From Ascarosepion bandense (taxonomy: Eukaryota > Mollusca > Cephalopoda > Sepiida > Sepiidae): a stretch of 64,000 nt of DNA. The position numbers and the translations under genes were made by a program. The stretch covers positions 1,451,001-1,515,000 of the forward strand of contig JBBBDQ010000442.1 of the NCBI GenBank assembly GCA_037127315.1, in the 5' to 3' direction. A model generated the notes under the pieces. That model was not told where the DNA came from. It saw only the letters and a program-made list of their open reading frames with translations, and searched no databases. The stretch's first letter is position 1. Every line of letters begins with the position of its first letter. Below, one piece after another: positions 43,845 to 53,059 of this stretch.

Positions 43845-44240
43845 GATTTTATTGAGTGTTGGTTGTTTAGATTTGATGTACATGGCCTCCAATATCTGCA
43901 GGTTCCTCTTACTGTGTGTATGAGTGAGGATCACCGTATTGTTGACCAAAATCTGTCTGATATTACCTACATGTTTATGTTTTTCAGAGAAATGTTGTTT
44001 AATAGTACTCTAATCAGAAAGATGACATGTAAGTCTGCGGGAGAGCGTGGTTGTAGTAAAACCAATATATGTACTGGGTTTTTTATTAGTATCAGAGATG
44101 CAATCTCTGAATGGGCATGTAAATTGGTACACTACATTAGTTTTTTGTAGAGAATTTAGTTTAGTGCTTGTTGGGTTATTATCGACTATGAGGTCAATTG
44201 TTTTGAATTTTTTATAATATATAATGAACCATATAAAAAT
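43845..44240 (-). pseudogene. Penelope-like element, GIY-YIG endonuclease domain
   Basis: Minus-strand frame: NSLQKTNVVYQFTCPFRDC (GIY-type strand, VVY), then STYIGFTTTTLSRRLTCHLS (YIG and catalytic arginine), one in-frame TAG, and then STIKQHFSEKHKHV, ILVNNTVILTH and LQILEAMYIKSKQPTLN, which carries the glutamate of the ILEA block. Cys positions in CPF..C are kept. This order is diagnostic for the endonuclease fused to Penelope-type RTs. The RT itself is not seen. Upstream sequence (44,240-44,380) in the same frame is unlike the family, so the element is truncated there. Confidence 0.85.
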
Positions 44241-44379
44241 ATATAAAACCCAGACTGACATAAGTTGAACTTCTAAATCACTCAGTCTCTCACGCAAGTT
44301 GTGAATTTCCCCAGTAACTCTGAAAGATACGCTTCCCTTCAGTATCTCTGTTTCATTTATATCCCTTACTTTTTCCATA

Positions 44380-45005
44380 CCATGCTGCTAGGCCCTCATG
44401 GCGACTCTAATCATGCTGTGGTTTTTCTTTAATATCTCTTTCCACTCCTCTTCCTTCCAGGAACCTCCTACCAGCAGAATATTTTACTACTTCTATAGAG
44501 CGGACTGGTACTCCTTCCAAGACTTTCCTTAGGAATATTTTAAAATTTCTATGTTGAAGACGATGTCTCTGAGGTCTCCTCCTGGGTGAAAGCCAGCATC
44601 GATGCGTTCATGTCAGCAAGAAAATTCCGTTGTAAACTTCATTCGTCTCGTTGATTCTCTCCTGCTTGTTCGGACGCCATCCCACAGGAATCACTTCTTC
44701 CAGCTTTACTGAAGCGACACGCCTGACTACAATAGGCGACTTTTGGTTTATGCTCGTAACGAATTCAAGCATGTCCTAAATTATGCTAATTTATACTAAA
44801 CTCTCCTTTCGTTTTCGACGTTTGAGGGTCAAGTTGCTCAGTTCTTAGAACCGACAGTCAGACCACTCTCACATATCGCTGGATTATAGTGGTTGAGGCT
44901 TGTGCAGAACCAACCACACATTTTGGAAGAGTCAAATACTGAAAATCGACTAATATTACCATTATTTTTTTCTATTATTTTGTTAATAATATTCGTACTT
45001 TTTCA
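44380..45005 (-). other. Unassigned, weakly coding-like minus strand
   Basis: A minus-strand reading includes VVRRVASVKLEEVIPVGWRP then NKQERINETNEVYNGIF (about 44,620-44,760), followed by stops. I do not recognise it. It may be a relic of a further retroelement. Confidence 0.25.
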
Positions 45006-45009
45006 ACTT

Positions 45010-45150
45010 ACCAAATCAGTCAGTCAGTCAGTGACGTGCCATACGTGATACACGCTTGGGCGATCATGTCTCGAAAGAGACATGACTGACTGGACAGAAG
45101 ATTTTCTATCCTGCTCGTTAAACTAGAGCTGAAGGGAGAAGAGACGGATT
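45010..45150 (-). mobile_element. SINE type A, 3' part
   Basis: Tail CAGTCAGTGACGTGCCATAC, stem-loop CATGTCTCGAAAGAGACATG and GACTGACTGGACAGAAGATT, then a jump to the AGGGAGAAGAGACGGATTGT part of the central domain. Internally deleted. Confidence 0.75.
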
Positions 45151-45169
45151 GTATTAATAAGTAGTAATT

Positions 45170-45220
45170 AGTGGGGGATCCTTTTATTACTTAATAAAAA
45201 TAGAAAAATGATCCCCCACT
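45170..45220. repeat. 11-bp perfect inverted repeat AGTGGGGGATC
   Basis: AGTGGGGGATC (45,170-45,180) and GATCCCCCACT (45,210-45,220), with a 29-base AT-rich loop. It lies between two SINE A copies. Confidence 0.8.
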
Positions 45221-45267
45221 TTTTGCCCAGTGGAAGCTTTACTTATGTTTTCAACTATTATCTTTAT

Positions 45268-45548
45268 TCAGTCAGTTTTGGGGCGATCATGTCTCGAAAG
45301 AAATATGACTGACTGGGCAGAAGATTATCCCACAGTAGGTTGCAATTACTTTCTGCAGTAGACTGGTTGCCGACCAAGAACCAGTCTGTCCTGTTATTTA
45401 ACCCATACCTAGAGGGAAGAGACGAATTAATACCTTTCCCAATGGTATTTGTGCGTAAGTGAATGCAAGGAATTTAACTGGAATTCGAACTCTTCTCCCC
45501 GATTTCTCGTTCCAAGCCGATATCCACCGTACCACAACGCACATCCGA
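45268..45548 (-). mobile_element. SINE type A, near full-length minus copy
   Basis: From the stem-loop (CATGTCTCGAAAGAAATATG) through the central domain (ACCCATACCTAGAGGGAAGA; GGTATTTGTGCGTAAGTGAA) to the tRNA-like head (GATATCCACCGTACCACAAC). The flank at 45,226-45,265 reappears in complement as the last 40 bases of the window. Confidence 0.85.
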
Positions 45549-45599
45549 AGATGAAGGTGAAGTTTATTTTGATATAATACACGAACAACGTCGGGTAGT

Positions 45600-45650
45600 C
45601 CTGCTAGTTTAAAATAAAATGAAGTCTTCCAGAATTCGAATGATTTAGAC
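45600..45650 (-). repeat. tRNA-like sequence split by the hAT element, left part
   Basis: Joined mentally to 47,121-47,150 the minus strand has a box-A-like TAGTTTACTGGTTGGAGGA and a box-B-like CATTCGAATTCTGG, so the hAT insertion hit a tRNA-like (SINE) sequence. The spacing is approximate. Confidence 0.5.
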
Positions 45651-46770
45651 CAGCGGTCGGCAACCCCCGCAAGCCGGGGGTTGCCGGCCCTTGAATGAAT
45701 CTTGTCTGGTCCGCTACCTTACTCTGGACACGATATAAATATAGGTAAACCAAACCAAAGTGACAGTTGATAGCCTGATTATATTGCGTCGAAATTTTAA
45801 ACAAATATTTCTTTTCACCTGGAGAATGTGTTTTACTTTTATTTTTTATTTATAGGGATCGCCAAAATTAGTGTATGGCCTTCACTTTTTCTGTGAAATT
45901 CGTGAAGCGAGCACTTTTAAATGAATATAAAATATTGTTTTCAACCGATTTTAATGGAATTTTCTTTTCAGTACTGATTTGTGAAACATTTATTTTTAAG
46001 ATGTAATATTTATTTTTTTAACAAAATTCCCGTCAGATATTAAATTATATTGAATACTTGCTTTCTTCAAACACATAGAAATTTTATTCACATATTTAAC
46101 TAGCAGTATAGCCCGGCGTTGCTCGGGTGTAATGAAAGCTTTAAAACTAATCCATGGTCATGAAGCTCAGACACTTTGGACGTTGGCACGAAAGACTAAA
46201 AAGCAATAGTTGTTTTCAGTTAAAGCGAAACCGTAGACTGAAAGAAAAATGAATGGATGTAAGTCAAATTTTGATTTCCTGGTATCGATATCAAATAAGT
46301 TTTTTTCGTCGTAGATTGAATTTTGAAGGTTAAATAAGTCCTCTGAGTAAATGGTATCATGGCTGAGACTAAGAACTACAATTATACTTACTTAGAGCCA
46401 AACCCGAAGCAAAATCTAAAATAAAAGGACTGAAAAAAATAGAGACATACAGGCAGATAAACAGACACACACACACACAAACATCTTGCCTTTTATATAC
46501 ATATATATCATCGATTTTCTGCACTATTGTAAGAACTGCCAACTTGAAACTTTTGAATATCGTTTCTTATGTCTTTGTCTATGAGTCTATCAAATTTGAT
46601 TAAAATCGGACCACGCCTTCTATAACCCGATTTTTTCGATTATCGATTTTCGATATTTATCGGGGGTACCTCGACACAAAACCTAGCTAAGAACACTAGC
46701 AGACGCTTATTATACAACTGTGTAAATTTTCAAGAAAATTGGTTCAGTAGTTTCGGAGTCTATAGGTAAC

Positions 46771-46771
<1 letters not shown>

Positions 46772-46806
<35 letters not shown>
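46772..46806. repeat. (CA)n microsatellite
   Basis: About 17 CA dinucleotides at the position of the GT run in the sister Helitron-like copy. Confidence 0.95.
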
Positions 46807-46810
<4 letters not shown>

Positions 46811-47011
46811 ATTTTTTTTTTAATCATATCACCCCAAGCAAGGCGGTCACGCCACTGATGTGCAGGGGGCTATGTAAGAGTGAAAAGGTTGGAAAAGAGA
46901 AAGCCGGAAACCACATCCTAAACAGGAAACAAGGGATGAGCCTCTTAACCTGTTCAATAGACGTGGGTGGAGTGTGAACCGGGCGATAGTTTAGTCTATC
47001 TACTCCAATTG
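46807..47011 (-). mobile_element. LINE 3' tail nested in the Helitron-like element
   Basis: In element orientation it starts AATTGGAGTAGATAGACTAA, passes ACCCACGTCTATTGAACAGG, GTTTAGGATGTGGTTTCCGG and GCACATCAGTGGCGTGACCG, and ends GGTGATATGATT plus A run. The start coincides with that of the tandem copies at 3318-3815. Confidence 0.85.
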
Positions 47012-47577
47012 AAAGTTCCATTTATAAATACGTTTAGATAACGTGGTTCTTCTCCATGACACTGGAGCCATAGCTTTTTGGCCCTCACTATCCAAAGGCT
47101 TGCCGACTCCTGATTTAGACCAGTCCTCCAACCAGTAAACTACACCTTCTGGTTCATGAAAACTAGACATTCTTGATCGCTTTTATTTTGACCAAAAGAG
47201 TGAGAGGTGTTTTGTGGTCGAGACGGCTCTTGGCAAGCTTATTTGCAAAAAAGATGCGAAGCGCCTCCTAATACAGTAAACCTCACTTATTCAGACCTCT
47301 TCTTGGCCTTCTTCATCTGAGAGTCGCAGGTTGAAGCATTCTCGCCAACCGATGTCGCTAAGCGATAACTGAAGAATTACACTGAAGAATTACTCTTTAC
47401 GTCATAGACACTTGGAGACTCGTCTCGTATCGAATTCATTTTTAATCTGATCTCTGCGGGTTATAACACATTTACAGGTGTATGCATAATTGCCTTATAC
47501 ACCCAGTGTCACAACCAACAAACGTACCCGACGTTGCCCGGTAAATTGTTTATTTATTTTGGAGTTATTTGCGAATA

Positions 47578-47884
47578 GAATGTGCGTTGTGGTACAGTGG
47601 ATATCGGCTTGGAACGAGAAGCCGGGGAGCCGAGTTCGAATTCCAGCTTAATCCATTGTATTTACTTACGCGCAAATACCCTTGGGAAAGGTATTAATCC
47701 GTCTCTTCCTTCCAGTTATGGGTTAAATAGCAGGACAGATTGGGTTCTATAGCCTTGGTCGGCAACCAGTCTACCGCAGAAAGCAATGGCAACCTACTGC
47801 GGGATAATCTTCTGCCCAGTCAGTCATGTCTCTTTCGAGACATGATCGCCCAAGCGTGTATTACGTATGGCACTTAACTGACTG
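47578..47884 (+). mobile_element. SINE type A, full length with 11-bp target duplication
   Basis: tRNA-like head (TGTGGTACAGTGGATATCGG; GAGTTCGAATTCCAG), central domain (TTTACTTACGCGCAAATACC; CTTGGGAAAGGTATTAATCC), GGTCGGCAACCAGTCTACCG, the stem-loop CATGTCTCTTTCGAGACATG and the tail CACTTAACTGACTG. Flanked by a perfect direct repeat ATTTGCGAATA (47,567-47,577 and 47,885-47,895), which fixes both ends at 307 bp and indicates LINE-type retroposition. Confidence 0.95.
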
Positions 47885-47899
47885 ATTTGCGAATAAATA

Positions 47900-48450
47900 T
47901 TTTACAGTTTCTAACGGGTGTTTTCTTTTACAGTTTTTGTTCACACACACACACACTAACACACAAACACACACAAAAATCACGTGTGTCAAATGTGTTT
48001 GCTACCAACCGTGACAAGATTGATCACAGTTTTGACATAAAAATAAAGTTACTCTCATCAAAGGAGAAACCAATTCACAATGACGTAAAAGTCTGGAGAG
48101 TGTATCGATCATCTACAATAAATCTGAGCCTTGATTTTTTAAAACTTGTCACCAATCCTCTGCATGGATGTGTTTTTGGGCTCCTTCCGGTATATGAATT
48201 TTTGTACCATATTTGAATTAATAATTTTGGTGAAAAAGAGAGAATTTTCTCGCTGAAATAGCTATTGAACGAATGTAGAATTCGGAATTATTTTAATACA
48301 CTATACATATTTGGCTCTGTAAATAGATAATACTATTTACAGCAAGCCCTCTACCTGAAACATTTTTAATATTAATAAAATAAATAAATTAAATTAATAT
48401 GAATAGGATCTGGTTTTGAGGATTTTCTCTCTATGGACAGCCTTTTTTTT
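47900..48450. other. No recognisable gene
   Basis: A CA-rich stretch at 47,943-47,978. The 109-codon frame at 47,887-48,216 starts inside the SINE and has no motif I recognise. Confidence 0.4.
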
Positions 48451-48455
48451 AAATG

Positions 48456-48457
<2 letters not shown>

Positions 48458-48508
<51 letters not shown>
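48458..48508. repeat. TA microsatellite
   Basis: About 25 TA dinucleotides. A Penelope-type tail motif (CCTCAGTCCTTCATCAGAAA) follows at 48,600. Confidence 0.95.
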
Positions 48509-48510
<2 letters not shown>

Positions 48511-48744
48511 AAAAACTACTAAAAAGTTGTAAGTTTAAAAATGTATTTTTTTGACAGTATTTGTTTATTTCTATTATTATATTTTATATTTCAGACCGTC
48601 CTCAGTCCTTCATCAGAAACAAATGATTTTAAAATTTAAATTAGAACGTATTTCACAAGAGCGTTCGTGGAGAGAGATTGTTTACATCACGTGACGCAGA
48701 AAGCGACAGATTTTTAAAAAATATTTGTAACCGTAAACCTAACT

Positions 48745-48835
48745 ATAATAATACTTATAAATTTTGTTTGAGAGACAATTTTTTTTAGATACAATCAAAA
48801 ACATTTTCTCTAAAACAAAATTTATAAGTATTATT
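48745..48835. repeat. Inverted repeat, ~27-bp arms
   Basis: ATAATACTTATAAATTTTGT and its complement ACAAAATTTATAAGTATTAT, extended by AGAGA/TCTCT. The loop is about 30 bases. A TA run follows at 48,842-48,879. Confidence 0.85.
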
Positions 48836-48839
48836 AAAG

Positions 48840-48879
<40 letters not shown>

Positions 48880-49380
48880 AACATAAGTTGGGTGTTTTTA
48901 TAAACCCATTGTTAATATAATATTTCACAGCTCTCTTATCGACCGCTCTTCAGACCAAATTCATATAACAATGAATGAGTCAAAATCACCCAGAAAAAGT
49001 CAAATTAAAAATAAAGAAGAAAAAAAAGAGAAAAAGAGAAAAAGAAAAAGAACGAGAGAATAAAAAATTGGGGAAAGGAAGTCAACTTAACAGTGTTAAA
49101 TATTAGCGTCTATATTATATCTAAACCAAGCAACGGCCTTGGTCTAGATTTACTAAAACAGTAGTTAAGGAAGTCAGTGAATCTTGACTTGTATTTTTAG
49201 TTGTCTATCTTTAGATCCATGACATTCAAAATTAAAATTAGGGGTTGAATTTTCGCTAGAAAAATGAATTGTTAGTTTTTCTTATTAATTCTTTATTAAA
49301 ATACTCTGTTAAATCTTAATATTGAGTTCTATTTGGATTTAACCTTCTGTGGAATTTACCTTACGAAGTACAAGAATTCT
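48880..49380. other. No recognisable gene
   Basis: AT-rich sequence with a further Penelope-like tail motif (CTCTTATCGACCGCTCTTCA) at about 48,935 and an AGAAAAAG run near 49,015. No coding features. Confidence 0.4.
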
Positions 49381-49387
49381 ACTTTAT

Positions 49388-49449
<62 letters not shown>
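49388..49449. repeat. (CA)n(TA)n compound microsatellite
   Basis: About 12 CA followed by about 19 TA dinucleotides. Confidence 0.95.
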
Positions 49450-49453
<4 letters not shown>

Positions 49454-50879
49454 TAGCGAAAGCGACCACACACAAAGGTCCGAAGGATTTTGAATGATAA
49501 CAAAAATTTGGACATTTGAGCTAAATCACTAAATGAGAACCTATTGATTCTGCTGTGGATTCCGGGTGAGGAACCGCCCAAAATAATGAACAACAAAACA
49601 GATATAACAGATAGAAAAGTAGGTTATATTGAACGTAATATACAAACTTGAACGCAGGTTAGTAAATCCAAGAATACTATCAGTAAGAAATAAATATATA
49701 CAAGTGAAGTCGTGGGAAATAGTATATACGTATATATTATTCTAGCTGAGTGGAGCTCAGAGCTAGTCTGACTTCTGGTGCGGTATTCTCCGGGTAACTT
49801 CGGTATCTCTCGGTAACTTACGTCTCAGTTCCTGTACTCTCCGATAACTCTAACGGATCTCTACGATTACTCTCTATCTCTCTCTCTCTCTATGGCAGGG
49901 GTATATGTATACTCAGTCGAGTCCATTATCATATACAAAACAGATTCACTATTTTTTCTAATCAAATTTACCCCGGGCAAGGCAATAAAGCCACTAAAAC
50001 ACAACGGATGTGAAAGAATTTTAAAACATTCTGAAGGAACGAGAACAATAGAAGAATAATCAGGAAAACAATAAATAATGATTGACATTGCACTGAAATA
50101 TTTGAAGATCAAAGTTGGCCGCAAAGCATGGAACTAGAAGTGAGTTCTGTGGTGATACCGAGCAAAGCAAGTGACCGGATGTTTGCCCTCAGAAATTCAG
50201 AAAACAAATGACCAAAACTGGTCATTGCGCATCTGGCTCCACGCAGAAGTTCCGGAGGTAAACCAAAAATAAATAAATATCAAATACCTTTTACGGACAT
50301 GTATCGGAACTCTGGATCCTGATTGGTCATCAAACCGCAAAATTCAAAAGAAACGGTTTTTTCATACCTAAAGAAAAAAATCGTTTCTAAGCCACACCAC
50401 GTGACTGTTCATTATTTAAGGATGGTTTCTAACCGGTCAGTCAGAGGAGGAAGGTCGTTGACAAACATCAAAGGTGTAACTCTTAACTTCAAGTGACTCG
50501 GACATTGTCCTCTCTCTCTCACTCTCTTTCACTTTCTCTTTCTTTCTCTTTCTCCTCCACTATCTCAACAATTACTGCTACAAACAGTACGAACTCTTAA
50601 TTCTTCAACCGCATCATTGAATACGAACTCTATCATTAACTTCTAAATATTTCTAATTGTCCATTAACTCTTGCCACTTGTTATTCCTCCTTATATTAAA
50701 TTTCTATTTTAAATGTAAAGGGTATATTTTACTATTCCACTCTTCATCATTAATAGACACATTCTAACTGCCGACAATCAACCTTCTGGTGAAAACCCTT
50801 CTGATGAATATAAAATTCCTAAGCTGTAGGGAAAGACACAAGGCCGAACAAAAGAAACACTAACCAGCTCCCTACACTT
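49450..50879. other. No recognisable gene
   Basis: Short CTCTCT runs at 49,870 and 50,510, and a fragment like the LINE tail at 49,968-50,000 (TTTACCCCGGGCAAGGCAAT). Several ACTCT/TAACTC-rich stretches occur. Nothing assignable. Confidence 0.35.
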
Positions 50880-51480
50880 CAGTTCCACAAGAAAAAAGTG
50901 CAAGAAAAAGAAACTGTTAGCATAGAACTTACGGTTACATCTAGCCATTTCAACTGTAAATTGATGAGATCATGTTAACAATCTAACACTGTGCTTAAAT
51001 TCATAGTATCTAGGTCCCATAGCAAAGGTAACATGAGAACAATATCCTGAAAATATTTATATAAAAGACACAAGGAAGCAACATTACTGGTGTGGAATAA
51101 TGTCTGAAGCGAAGACACCAGATCAGTACCAATAATATTGCTGATTCTTTCCTTGAATTTTATCAAGAATCTCTAAATAAATAGCAGGAGCATCGGACCA
51201 TATGTGGTAGCGATATTCTAAGCATACAGAAATGGTAAACATTGATATGTAAAATAGTTTCTGAAGAGAAAAACTTGTCTCACATGACACAGTGAACCAA
51301 TTTTCATAGCAGTTAACCTAGTGATGGATTCAATATAGTGTTTCCAATTGTTTCCAGAGAAGTCGCAACGAGTCATTCTTCTGGGGGTTAGCATCAACCA
51401 TGCAGATAGATGGCAGAAATAGGTCTCTCAGATGAGCAGAGAGCAGTTTAGGATAAGAAACGTTAAAATTAACAAGCCCT
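50880..51480 (-). pseudogene. Jockey/CR1-like LINE, RT C-terminal fragment
   Basis: The minus-strand frame at 50,975-51,166 reads FKERISNIIGTDLVSSLQTL then SNVASLCLLYKYFQDIV, the same RT C-terminal signature as the 24-kb array monomer. The upstream side (51,170-51,240) gives the RPCxEY region in complement. Interrupted, and no tail is present. Confidence 0.75.
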
Positions 51481-51526
51481 TCTTTGTCTCACTTAACAAA
51501 AGCGAGTGGGTAGTTTTTGAGATCAG

Positions 51527-51836
51527 TCAGTCAGTTAAATGCCATACGTGATACACGCTTGGGCGATCATGTCTCGAAAGAGACATGACTGACTGGGCAG
51601 AAGATTATCCCGCAGTAAGTTGCCATTGCTTTCTGCGGTAGACTAGTTGCCGACCAAGGCTATAGAACCCAATCTGTCCTATTATTTAACCCATAACCGA
51701 AGGAAAGAGACGGATTAATACCTTTCCTAAGGGTATTTGTGCATAAGTGAATGCAAGGAATTCGACTGGAACTCGAACTCGGCTTCCCGATTTTTCGTTC
51801 TCGTTCCGATATCCACTGCACCACGACGCACATCCC
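51527..51836 (-). mobile_element. SINE type A, full length with 12-bp target duplication
   Basis: Minus-strand copy with tail, stem-loop (CATGTCTCGAAAGAGACATG), central domain and head (complement of GTGGTGCAGTGGATATCGGA). Flanked by the perfect direct repeat TTTTGAGATCAG (51,515-51,526 and 51,837-51,848). Confidence 0.95.
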
Positions 51837-51849
51837 TTTTGAGATCAGT

Positions 51850-53055
51850 TGCCATTTTTACCAAAAAAAAAAAATTGCATCACGATAATTCCAGTATTGA
51901 TTCAATCAAATGCATGCTAATTAGGATAATACCTTGATTAATTTCCAATAAACGTCTCCATACAGATCAATGAAAGCTACAAACATGATAAAATCTACGC
52001 TGGTTGTGATTAAATCCAACAAAATAGTTTATGCGGCATCCATCAATTTTCTCACTCTCCGGTGTTGCATTTTATGGTCACCATCGGTCTTCTGATTTAT
52101 CCATCTCCTCTTTATTTTTATTTTATTTTATTTTTTTGGTTGTTGTGGTTTTGTTACTGTTTATATATTTGCATGAAACGCGAACAATAATTAGGCGAGA
52201 GCTGAGATATACATCCACATACGCATGCGCGCGTTAAGAATGAAACCGACAAGTGTAGATCAGATTCAAAAAGGAGTGTGCTCTGCATAGAGAGACACGT
52301 CTCGACTATAATGGGATAATGCTCAAGGCGGATTGAGAAGAATTCCATTGAAAAATTCACATTCCTGAAAGCAAATATGACAGCAGAGTGGACAACAAAC
52401 AATATATTTCACAGGCATTTCAAGATGGCCGCTGGTCAGGTTACATGGAACTTTTTATTTGTGTTTTCTTTTTCTGTTCATTATTTTCATTTATTTATTT
52501 ATTTATTTTGTGGATTACCTTCGCTTCGAAAGGCGACCATTTAAGCGTTCCCAATTATAGATGATGACTGGAAGAAACAAAATACAGAAACGTAGAAATT
52601 TAAAAAAATATTGTGTAATAATTTGAATTCAGACAGAAAAAAAAGCCAGAGATAGATGTTTTAATTTATTAATCCGACAGATTTAATTAATAAACGTTAT
52701 TTTTAGTGGTTACTCATATTTAAATAGACGCTTCGTTTATGTATAAGCTTGAATCTTCAGGAAATCATATTTAAGAAAAAATATCTTCAGCAGGATAACT
52801 CTTCGTTCGACTTGGCAGTGGAAATCGTGGTTAGATCCGACATTCATTTAGAAAGTCTCATCGACGGAGTGCGTCGTAAAATATGTGCCTTCCTTTTCTG
52901 TCGATGGAGCCGAATGTTTCCTTATAAGGGGGCGGCTATTATTACGATTAACATCACCATTGATGGTTACGTTGACGAATATACATTAGGAATAAACCAA
53001 AAAACATATTAAAAGAATCAGAAAGGTAAAGTGAAGATTTCTGATTTTGTTACTT
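51850..53055. other. No recognisable gene
   Basis: Frames of 60 to 87 codons (for example 52,749-53,012) without recognisable domains. T-rich and TTTA-rich runs at 52,120 and 52,490. Confidence 0.4.
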
Positions 53056-53059
53056 CAAA

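Larger units (their letters stand above)
46100..47038 (-). mobile_element. Helitron-like element nested in hAT
   Basis: Complement of the 2786-3302 family: element 5' end TCTAAAC (at 47,038, preceded by A), 3' hairpin CCCGAGCAACGCCGGG and CTAG (46,100-46,103, followed by T). It contains an inserted LINE tail. It also has about 190 bp (46,190-46,400) absent from the other copy. Confidence 0.75.
45651..47112 (+). mobile_element. hAT element with 8-bp target duplication, hosting nested insertions
   Basis: Ends: CAGCGGTCGGCAACCC on the left and the complement of CAGGAGTCGGCAAGCC on the right (13 of 16 match). They are flanked by a perfect 8-bp direct repeat ATTTAGAC (45,643-45,650 and 47,113-47,120). 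Terminal CAG plus 8-bp duplication is the hAT signature. Without the nested Helitron-like element (46,100-47,038) the hAT is only about 523 bp and lacks transposase. The left terminus also forms a 15-bp snap-back hairpin (45,655-45,689). Confidence 0.9.

Noticed and set aside
50400..50880. LTR of a retrotransposon (CT-rich end, TAACTC blocks)
   Set aside because: No second LTR, no TG...CA ends that I could define, and no polypurine tract or primer-binding site.
52749..53012. 87-codon frame next to the 118-bp satellite
   Set aside because: No recognisable motif or conserved context; too short to support.
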